A stretch of 64,000 nucleotides of DNA. It comes from Glaciecola sp965660815 (GTDB lineage: Bacteria; Pseudomonadota; Gammaproteobacteria; Enterobacterales; Alteromonadaceae). The stretch covers positions 1 through 64,000 of the forward strand of contig CBFIBG010000004.1 in the NCBI GenBank assembly GCA_965660815.1, given 5' to 3'. The translations under genes were made by a program, and so were the position numbers. Below the pieces are notes generated by a model, which did no database searches, was not told the origin of the DNA, and saw nothing but the letters and a program-made list of their open reading frames with translations. Below are positions 54,349 to 61,526 of this stretch, piece after piece. The stretch's first letter is position 1. Each line of letters opens with the position of its first letter.

Positions 54349-54930
54349 CTAGTTATTGATCAGTTCCATCACTCTTACTACCCTAGTAACACCTTGCACA
54401 TTTCTAACTAATTCTACCGTCGCAGTTGCTTCTTCTTTTGTCAGTTGACCCATAATAAAAGCTTCACTATCTTCAATTATCAAATCCAGTTTTAGAAGCG
54501 GTACGCTTTCCTCAGTAGACATAAGGGTTCGAATTTTGGTACTTAGCCATATATCATTTAGAGTCGAGGTAGTCGGGATCGGACTTCCTAACCGTATTTG
54601 ATTATGTACCTTAGACACCTGGGGAACGCTTTGTGCGGCTTGCGTAGTAAGATTAATTAGCTCTTGGGTAAGCGATTGGCCGGTCAGGAGTACCTGACTA
54701 TTATATACGTGTACACTAATGTCAGCATTTTCTTCAATTAATGGGATTTTGTTTATGGCAGAGCTTACTCTTGCTGTAATAGTTTTATCGTCTATTTGAG
54801 TACCAAGTGAGCGCCTATCACTGGTGGTCGTTGCTGCCGTGCCAGCTGCGCCAACGGCTACGATAGAGGCACAGCTTGTTACACTGACCACGATTAATAA
54901 AATAATTAGTAAACTACTAATTTTTGACAT
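54349..54930 (-). CDS. dolP: BON-domain outer-membrane lipoprotein DolP
   Basis: This 193-residue lipoprotein (formerly YraP) has a signal peptide ending VTSC (Cys 20), followed by two BON domains: DKTITARVSSAINKIP and NDIWLSTKIRTLMSTEE mark their starts. In E. coli it localises to the outer membrane at division sites and supports envelope integrity and BAM function. Its neighbour diaA lies three bases upstream, and the run dolP-diaA-yraN-lpoA is conserved. Confidence 0.94.
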   Translation of the reverse strand: MSKISSLLIILLIVVSVTSCASIVAVGAAGTAATTTSDRRSLGTQIDDKTITARVSSAINKIPLIEENADISVHVYNSQVLLTGQSLTQELINLTTQAAQSVPQVSKVHNQIRLGSPIPTTSTLNDIWLSTKIRTLMSTEESVPLLKLDLIIEDSEAFIMGQLTKEEATATVELVRNVQGVTRVVRVMELINN

Positions 54931-54933
54931 TAC

Positions 54934-55527
54934 CTAATCTCCAGATGCCATTGGGAAAAGTACGTTATCAATGCATTCGCATAAATTGTGAATTACCAGT
55001 AAGTGCACTTCTTGGATCCTCGCAGTACGACTTGATGGGACACGTATTTCCACATCATTTTCTCCCATAAGGTTGGCTAATTCACCTCCGTCTTTTCCGG
55101 TCAACGCTACTATGGTCATGTCTCGACTAAGTGCAGCCTGTATTGCATTGATGACGTTAGCTGAATTTCCACTTGTTGAGATAGCAAATAATACGTCTCC
55201 TGCTTGACCAAGCGCTTTGACCTGTCGAGAAAACACTTGGTCAAATCTATAATCGTTCGCAATAGATGTAAGAGTAGAAGTGTCTGTGGTCAGTGCGAAA
55301 GCAGGAAGGGCAGGTCTTTGTCTTTCAAACTGATTTATCAACTCAGATGCAAAGTGCTGAGCATCTGCTGCTGAACCTCCGTTACCACAGCTAAGTATCT
55401 TATTTCCCCTAATGAGCGCTTGTATCATCATAGAGGCAGCTTTCTCTATAGATTCTGGCAATGCTTCTGCTGCTGCTATTTTTGTCTGGATACTTTCCGT
55501 GAAGCTCTTTTTAATATTATCTAGCAT
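54934..55527 (-). CDS. diaA: DnaA initiator-associating protein DiaA (SIS domain)
   Basis: The start at ATG 55527 (197 residues, MLDNIKKSFTESIQTKIAAAEALP) matches E. coli DiaA; a GTG at 55542 is possible but adds five residues without homology. The SIS domain spans most of the protein, with GNGGSAADAQHFASELI, SGNSANVINAI and RIQEVHLLVIHNLCE. DiaA stimulates loading of DnaA at oriC. It resembles phosphoheptose isomerase GmhA, but the synteny with dolP, yraN and lpoA supports DiaA. Confidence 0.88.
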   Translation of the reverse strand: MLDNIKKSFTESIQTKIAAAEALPESIEKAASMMIQALIRGNKILSCGNGGSAADAQHFASELINQFERQRPALPAFALTTDTSTLTSIANDYRFDQVFSRQVKALGQAGDVLFAISTSGNSANVINAIQAALSRDMTIVALTGKDGGELANLMGENDVEIRVPSSRTARIQEVHLLVIHNLCECIDNVLFPMASGD

Positions 55528-55643
55528 TGATAGGATTAACACCTTTATTTTTATGATTTATTGTACGTGTCATTTACGCTGACTTATTTTACATAACGAA
55601 GAGTTAAAGTACCGCATATAGACCTGCGTATGCAGTTGATAGT

Positions 55644-56000
55644 TCAAACGTTCTTTATCCAATTCAAATTGTCAGAATCAATCGCAATGAGGTCAATACG
55701 CATACTCGTATTATAGTAATTTAATCCATTTTTTTGTAAGTAGCATTGCATTGCTTTGATTAATTTTGACCGTTTAGAACGAGTAAACTGTTCTGCGGCA
55801 CTGCCGTGTTCTCTGCTTGCTCTATATTTTACCTCAACAAAAACAATTTGTTGTATATCCAAAAATATTAGGTCTATCTCCCCAACCTTGACTTTATAGT
55901 TACTTTCTATAAATGTAAGTCCTTTTGATTTAAGATATTGTTTCGCTCGCAGCTCGGCTCCGGCTCCGTCTTTTTGTGCGTTGATTTTTTTACTTTCCAT
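55644..56000 (-). CDS. yraN: YraN-family (UPF0102) nuclease-fold protein
   Basis: The 118-residue protein has the UPF0102 restriction-endonuclease-like core: GAGAELRAKQYLKSKGL, VGEIDLIFLD and FVEVKYRAS, which correspond to the Asp and Glu-x-Lys of such folds. Its cellular role is not established. It sits between lpoA and diaA, as in E. coli, 54 bases after lpoA. Confidence 0.92.
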   Translation of the reverse strand: MESKKINAQKDGAGAELRAKQYLKSKGLTFIESNYKVKVGEIDLIFLDIQQIVFVEVKYRASREHGSAAEQFTRSKRSKLIKAMQCYLQKNGLNYYNTSMRIDLIAIDSDNLNWIKNV

Positions 56001-56054
56001 GTAAAACCCGTATCTGTTAATTCTGCGTTGTCACTCTTTGATGAATCTAAAAAT

Positions 56055-57980
56055 TTAATTGTTGTCTATTTGAATATAATCAAGTTCTCTTAAGAATTGA
56101 TTGTTGGCGTTTGAAGACAACTGGCCACTCAAACCATCGTGGTGAGTATGTTTAAATGTTGTCAATTTTGCAAGGTTTTCTGCAAGTGTTAAAGAGTCGA
56201 AACCGAACGCAAATAAACGCAAGAAGGAACTAGGTGGGTTATTAAACATTTGATCTATTTGTAAAGCCAATTCTGAATTTCTTTGGCTTGGCAACAACCA
56301 TGGCATATCAATAAAAACAAGATTTCTTAAATCTCGTTGGGTATTCTTATTTTGTTTATGATTATAACCATATGAGCTTGCAAACACAGGTATTTGCTCG
56401 TTGCTGAATAGGCTTATACTAGACTCAATAATAGGATTGATTAACTCAACATCATCTGGTCTTGCAAATACCACGAAAGAATCGATATCCCTTCGATTTC
56501 GAGTCACGCTTATTACCCTGTCTTGGGTGAGGTTAGACAATTGTTGGATGCGCTTTTCGCTTTGCAATACATCTAATGCTGAAGTAATGCCGACTTTCAT
56601 GCCCTTATTATCTGTGTAGGATACAATTTGTGGCGCAATATAGTTTTGGGCGAACAAGTCAGACGCCTGCCAAGCGTCTATAAAAGCTTCTACCATTCGA
56701 TTTGATACGTTGGAATTGTCGCTGACTAAAATTGGGTTTTTAACGGTTTGCTCTCGCATCAAAGATACTATCTGACTGGCTTCTTGCTCCGGTGATAAGG
56801 AAAATGTACCGACTAAGCTTCTTTGTTCGTCGGCCGTAGAATGTAAAACAGTATTTCTATTCAATAATAGTATTTTTCTGTTTTGCAAAGACATCGCATT
56901 TATTTGATTCACATGACTTCGGATTAGTGGACCAATAAGCGTATCGTATGCAAATAATCTTTCTGCTGTTACGTCTGATTTAATCGTTTCAAAACTGCCT
57001 GTGTCAATAAAATCCAAAGAGGCTAAATAGCCATCTCTATTGATATTTGAATTTTCAAGCTTTTTAAAATAAGCAGATAACAAACCATGACGTATTGCTT
57101 CTCCTTGACTTGAAAGTCTGCCAGAAAGCGGAAGCAAAACTGCAATCTTTTGTGATTTTTCTGTATTCAAAGACAAATACTCTAATATTTGTTTAGGCAA
57201 ATCTTGTTCTTGAATTTGCTGCGTCGATATCCAGTCGTTAATGACAGTTTGCCGCATAGAATCGTTTATGCTTTCATCTTCTATTGTATCAATCAAGATT
57301 TTGTAGTTTTTTAATCTCGGATATTGAGTGACTAATGTCGCTCTAGAGTCATTGTCTAATAAAGAAAACCACCCCCATAGTTGATTAGCAAAGTAAGATT
57401 TATCAAAAAAACGTTCGTTGTTTGGAAGTGTTAACAACTGATTTATAGCGAGTGCATGTTGCCCAGTCTTGGCATTCACTTTAGCTAAAGCGATCATTTT
57501 TCTATCAATCAAATTCGTTGTACTGTCGATGGGTTGAAAAGACAGTAACGCTTGAGTATCGACTCTCTTTAGCCATTGTCTCGTTTGTTTGACAAGCGAT
57601 GCCGTATTGGCAGCCTCAGGCAAAGAATTAAGCCTCACCAAATTGCATTCCGCTTTGAATAATGTCGCGACTTGTCGTAATTGAGCAGATAAAGACGGTT
57701 GGATATGTTTGATGATAATGTTTGCTTTGTTGCAGTTTCCATTTGAAATTGCTTTGTCAGCGAGATTTAGCAACGCTATGTTTAAATTATCTACGTCTTG
57801 GTTTCGACTAAACTCGCGAGCAATTGACTTAATGTCTGAATCAATATCTTCTGCTGGTTCTTTTTCAACACTTGTGATCTTTGGCGTTTTATCCTCTGTT
57901 TGTAGAGGTTGCGTGCCACTGCATGCGGTAAATAAAACCACTGCAGAGGCGATCGTCAAATATTTAATAAATGTGTTCAC
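56055..57980 (-). CDS. lpoA: Penicillin-binding protein activator LpoA
   Basis: The 641-residue outer-membrane lipoprotein has a signal peptide ending FTAC (Cys 20), an N-terminal helical TPR-like domain (about 45-270) and a C-terminal periplasmic-binding-protein-like domain starting at IAVLLPLSGRLSSQGEAIRHG. LpoA reaches through the peptidoglycan to activate PBP1A. It is divergent from rsmI, as in E. coli. Length is close to E. coli LpoA (678). Confidence 0.92.
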   Translation of the reverse strand: MNTFIKYLTIASAVVLFTACSGTQPLQTEDKTPKITSVEKEPAEDIDSDIKSIAREFSRNQDVDNLNIALLNLADKAISNGNCNKANIIIKHIQPSLSAQLRQVATLFKAECNLVRLNSLPEAANTASLVKQTRQWLKRVDTQALLSFQPIDSTTNLIDRKMIALAKVNAKTGQHALAINQLLTLPNNERFFDKSYFANQLWGWFSLLDNDSRATLVTQYPRLKNYKILIDTIEDESINDSMRQTVINDWISTQQIQEQDLPKQILEYLSLNTEKSQKIAVLLPLSGRLSSQGEAIRHGLLSAYFKKLENSNINRDGYLASLDFIDTGSFETIKSDVTAERLFAYDTLIGPLIRSHVNQINAMSLQNRKILLLNRNTVLHSTADEQRSLVGTFSLSPEQEASQIVSLMREQTVKNPILVSDNSNVSNRMVEAFIDAWQASDLFAQNYIAPQIVSYTDNKGMKVGITSALDVLQSEKRIQQLSNLTQDRVISVTRNRRDIDSFVVFARPDDVELINPIIESSISLFSNEQIPVFASSYGYNHKQNKNTQRDLRNLVFIDMPWLLPSQRNSELALQIDQMFNNPPSSFLRLFAFGFDSLTLAENLAKLTTFKHTHHDGLSGQLSSNANNQFLRELDYIQIDNN

Positions 57981-58097
57981 AAAGCTCTCTTTAAAATCGT
58001 TTGATATAGTCTACTTCTATACACAAAAAATTCTAGTGAATTTGATACAAACTGCACATTAGTGCGATAAACTTACAAAAAATTAAAAGGTATCCAC

Positions 58098-58928
58098 ATG
58101 TTCGGAAGTTTGTTTGTCGTTCCCACACCAATTGGGAACATGTCAGATATAAGTCAACGCGCGATAGACACGCTTAATCGGGTAGATTTGATTGCGGCCG
58201 AGGACACGCGTCATTCTGGTCAATTGCTTTCTAAGTTAGATATTGGGACCCCCACAATAAGCTTACATGATCACAATGAGGCACAAAGAGCCCAATTACT
58301 GATTGAGAAATTAAAGGGTGGAATGTCAATCGCTCTTATTTCCGATGCGGGCACACCATTAATAAGCGACCCAGGATTCAAACTGGTCACCAAATGCCGA
58401 GAAGAAAATATTAAAATTGTGTCGCTGCCTGGCCCTTGCGCGCTAATAACCGCGCTAAGTGCATCGGGCCTGCCAACCGATAAGTTTACTTTTGCTGGCT
58501 TTTTACCTGTCAAACAAAAAGCAAAAGTAGAAGCGTTATCCATTCCAGTCAAGAGTGGTTATACGACAATTTTCTATGAGTCACCAAGGCGAATTTTAGA
58601 TAGTATTAGATTGTGTCAATTAGAGCTTCCGCACGATCATAAAATAGTATTAGCAAAAGAATTAACCAAAACGTTTGAAACCTACATTGCGGGCACAGCG
58701 CAAGACGCAATAGACTATTTAAGTGCAGATCAGTCTCATCAAAAAGGTGAGTTCGTTTTGATTATTTATTGTCCGTTGACAACATTAGACCACATTCCAG
58801 CAAAGGCAAAAGAGTTATTAGCTGCACTGAAACAACATCTGCCTCCAAAACAGGCCGCCAAAGTAGTAAGTGACCATTATAAACTCAATAAAAAAAGGCT
58901 GTATGAATCTGCAATCCGAGATAATTAG
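58098..58928 (+). CDS. rsmI: 16S rRNA (cytidine1402-2'-O)-methyltransferase
   Basis: The 276-residue protein has the tetrapyrrole-methylase fold of RsmI: LFVVPTPIGNMSDISQRAIDTL, AAEDTRHSGQLLSKL, ALISDAGTPLISDPGFKLV and GPCALITALSASGLPTDKF. It methylates the ribose of C1402 in 16S rRNA and so tunes the decoding centre. It starts behind AAAAGG, 117 bases from the divergent lpoA start. Confidence 0.96.
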   Translation: MFGSLFVVPTPIGNMSDISQRAIDTLNRVDLIAAEDTRHSGQLLSKLDIGTPTISLHDHNEAQRAQLLIEKLKGGMSIALISDAGTPLISDPGFKLVTKCREENIKIVSLPGPCALITALSASGLPTDKFTFAGFLPVKQKAKVEALSIPVKSGYTTIFYESPRRILDSIRLCQLELPHDHKIVLAKELTKTFETYIAGTAQDAIDYLSADQSHQKGEFVLIIYCPLTTLDHIPAKAKELLAALKQHLPPKQAAKVVSDHYKLNKKRLYESAIRDN

Positions 58929-58939
58929 TTAGATTGCTG

Positions 58940-59404
58940 TTAGACACTATCAAACAAATCTTGAACTCTTTGTCTGAGTTCCTCAATTTTTGAGATATCT
59001 GCAGGTGCTATAAATATAGTATCGTCTCCTGCTATCGTTCCCATTACTCCATCTGTGTGGCTAAGAGAATCTAATAGCCTCGCAATTAATTGAGCGGCTC
59101 CTGGGCTAGTCCTAATAATTACCATAACTTTATTGTGGACTATGTCTAACACCAATTGCTTGACCGGGCTTTTGGCGGTCGGCATGCCCAATTCAGGAGG
59201 TAAACAGTAAACCATGTCACCCCTCGCATCTCTAGTCCTTACAGCACCAAATCGACTTAACATACGGGACACTTTTGATTGACTGATGTTGTCAAACCCC
59301 AACGATTTTAAGGCATTGACAATTTCACCCTGAGAGCCGTAGCCCTCTGTATTGAGTATTTCTTTAAATGCCTTAACGAGTGCATCTTGTTTTTGTGTTG
59401 TCAT
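58940..59404 (-). CDS. argR: Arginine repressor ArgR
   Basis: The 154-residue protein has an N-terminal winged helix (LVKAFKEILNTEGYGSQGEIV and ISQSKVSRMLSRFGAVR) and a C-terminal hexamerisation domain with the arginine-binding block GTIAGDDTIFIAP. With arginine as co-repressor it controls arginine synthesis and assists recombination at cer-like sites with XerCD. It converges on rsmI and is divergent from mdh, as in E. coli. Confidence 0.96.
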   Translation of the reverse strand: MTTQKQDALVKAFKEILNTEGYGSQGEIVNALKSLGFDNISQSKVSRMLSRFGAVRTRDARGDMVYCLPPELGMPTAKSPVKQLVLDIVHNKVMVIIRTSPGAAQLIARLLDSLSHTDGVMGTIAGDDTIFIAPADISKIEELRQRVQDLFDSV

Positions 59405-60010
59405 AAATCACTGAAATTTCAAATGTAATATTTAGAAAATAAATGCTCACCAAGATTTAATATCAGGGAGAACGCTTATATTACCCTACTTTGCTTTTTA
59501 TTCTAAGGTATTGTTAGCTTCATCATACTTGGCAAGTTGAGTTACGAGACCTGATTATTTCCATTAAGTTGTCATTTAATAAATGCTGTGTGTCAACCAT
59601 AAAAATCTGATTAGTCTTTGCTAATTAAATTCACTATGAATTGACTGTTATTTTATCTACGCTGAATGGGAGCTAACAGCACTGAAAATTGGTTGTACAT
59701 GGGATAACCTCAATACTCATAACTAAAACAGATCAGATAATGGCATAAACTAAGGTGTTTTCAAGTTCTTTAAGGCTTATTTTAAGATTAACCAACGACG
59801 CTAGATTTCACTTTATGCAAGCATCAAAATAATAATGGACGTTAGTTCTTGTTAAGTTTACTTTGATAAAGTGTCGGTAAAGAGCGCTTTCTTTGTAGCA
59901 AAAAATTAATTAGTTTTTAACACTTGATACCATAGGAGCATTGAGTTCTAAGCACTAATGGGCTAATCTTCGCGCTCAATTTATCAATCTAGTTAACTGG
60001 AGATAACTCT
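59405..60010. other. Divergent argR-mdh intergenic region
   Basis: In these 606 bases no gene was found. AATTCA-CTA-TGAATT at 59628-59642 is a 6+6 inverted repeat. It is the outward version of an ARG box, not a proper TGAAT-N-ATTCA site, so ArgR binding here is not claimed. The mdh ribosome site is weak (GGAG at 59999-60002). The region presumably carries both promoters and may include redox or carbon-source control sites. Confidence 0.45.
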
Positions 60011-60949
60011 ATGAAAGTAGCCGTATTGGGCGCCGCAGGTGGTATAGGTCAAGCTTTATCCTTACTATTAAAAACACAATTACCAGCAGGTTCTGAACTG
60101 TCATTATATGACGTTGCACCTGTTGTTCCTGGGGTCGCGGTTGACTTAAGTCACATCCCAACAGACGTTAAAGTTGCTGGCTTTGGCGCTGACGATTTAG
60201 CCCAAGCTCTTAAGGGCTGTGATGTTGTATTAATTCCAGCGGGTGTGCCAAGAAAGCCAGGTATGGACAGGTCTGATTTATTTAATATCAATGCAGGCAT
60301 TGTTAAAAATCTTATCGAAGCTTGTGCAGACAATTGTCCTTCTGCTTGCATTGGTATCATTACGAATCCAGTAAATACGACTGTTGCAATTGCAGCGGAG
60401 ACGTTAAAAGCTAAGGGCGTTTACGATAAGAACAAACTGTTTGGCGTGACTACTCTTGACGTAATTCGTTCAGAAACTTTCATTGCTGAACTGAAAGGGA
60501 AAAGCACATCTGAAGTTCATGTGCCAGTAATAGGCGGTCATTCAGGTACCACTATTCTTCCACTTTTATCTCAAGTAGAGGGTGTTTCTTTCACAGATGA
60601 AGAAGTTGCCGCATTAACGCCTCGTATCCAAAACGCTGGTACTGAAGTAGTTGAAGCTAAAGCTGGCGGTGGGTCTGCTACATTATCTATGGGTCAAGCA
60701 GCCGCTCGTTTTTGTTTGTCATTAGTTGACGCATTGCAAGGGAAAGATGTAGTTGAATACACTTACGTACAAGTAGATGGTTCAGACGATGCTCCTTTCT
60801 TTGCACACCCAGTTCGTCTTGGTAAAAATGGCGTTGAAGAAATCTTATCATATGGTGAGTTAAGTGCTTTTGAGCAACAAGCTAAAGAAGATATGTTAGA
60901 AGGGCTAAGAAACGACATCCAATTAGGTGTTGATTTCGTCAAAGGTTAA
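60011..60949 (+). CDS. mdh: Malate dehydrogenase
   Basis: At 312 residues it equals E. coli Mdh in length. The NAD-binding loop GAAGGIGQ is at 7-14, PRKPGMDRSDLF carries the mobile-loop arginines, and GGHSGTTILPL holds the catalytic His (about 177). It interconverts malate and oxaloacetate in the TCA cycle, downstream of the two aconitases encoded in this window. Divergent from argR. Confidence 0.97.
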   Translation: MKVAVLGAAGGIGQALSLLLKTQLPAGSELSLYDVAPVVPGVAVDLSHIPTDVKVAGFGADDLAQALKGCDVVLIPAGVPRKPGMDRSDLFNINAGIVKNLIEACADNCPSACIGIITNPVNTTVAIAAETLKAKGVYDKNKLFGVTTLDVIRSETFIAELKGKSTSEVHVPVIGGHSGTTILPLLSQVEGVSFTDEEVAALTPRIQNAGTEVVEAKAGGGSATLSMGQAAARFCLSLVDALQGKDVVEYTYVQVDGSDDAPFFAHPVRLGKNGVEEILSYGELSAFEQQAKEDMLEGLRNDIQLGVDFVKG

Positions 60950-60984
60950 TTCTATCGACTCACTATCCAACGGATACTGTTATC

Positions 60985-61013
60985 AAACCGCTCAATCAAG
61001 AGCGGTTTTTTTT
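60985..61013 (+). terminator. Terminator of mdh, overlapping the end of the convergent methyltransferase gene
   Basis: AAACCGCTC (60985-60993) pairs with GAGCGGTTT (61000-61008) around a 6-base loop, followed by five more T (61009-61013). The stop codon of the minus-strand methyltransferase (60996-60998) lies in the loop, and its last codons form one arm of the stem. Confidence 0.88.
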
Positions 61014-61505
61014 AACTTTGGTTCTGTTATTATTGTCTTTACTGATCATTATTAAATTATTGTCAGATTCAAATTTGGATTTTGCTAGCCTATCATACAT
61101 TACAACATTCGCCGTCATTGCCAAATTCAAGCTCTTAAAAGTAGGAATATAAATAACGCTATCCGCCTCGTCTATTATAGATTGAGGAACAGAGCCATCT
61201 TCAGGTCCAAATATATAATAGGCATTATTGGGGTGCTCAAACTCAACAATCGATTGCGCGCCTGGTGTTAATTCAACCACCACTTTACTTGCGCCTTCTG
61301 GACAGGCTTGTATCAAATCAGAGACAGAACTATTTGGGATTTGGAAGCGAATATTTTTAGTGTCTTCATTGAATTGCTTTGCGTAATCGTAGCGCTTGCC
61401 GGTATAGAAAATAGCGTCTATCCCAAAGCAACCGGCTACCCTTAAAATGACAGCCACATTACTGGGGGACTTGGGATTTACAAGGCCTACGCAAACATTA
61501 TGCAT
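60996..61505 (-). CDS. TrmH-family (SpoU) RNA methyltransferase
   Basis: The 169-residue SPOUT-fold protein has VGLVNPKSPSNVAVILRVAGCFG at the N-terminus (motif 1), YYIFGPEDGSVPQSIIDEAD (motif 2, SAM knot) and YIPTFKSLNLAMTANVVMYDRL (motif 3). The N-terminal RNA-binding domain of TrmH is missing, so the length is that of the short TrmL/SpoU type. The RNA target is unknown. The Lys/Asn/Arg-rich tail is partly encoded by the mdh terminator stem. It is 21 bases downstream of the ppc stop and likely co-transcribed with ppc. Confidence 0.85.
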   Translation of the reverse strand: MHNVCVGLVNPKSPSNVAVILRVAGCFGIDAIFYTGKRYDYAKQFNEDTKNIRFQIPNSSVSDLIQACPEGASKVVVELTPGAQSIVEFEHPNNAYYIFGPEDGSVPQSIIDEADSVIYIPTFKSLNLAMTANVVMYDRLAKSKFESDNNLIMISKDNNNRTKVKKNRS

Positions 61506-61526
61506 TTCGAGTTACCTAAGTCGATA

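Noticed and set aside
59628..59642. ARG box for ArgR autoregulation
   Set aside because: The repeat is AATTCA-3-TGAATT, the wrong orientation and spacing for an ArgR site.
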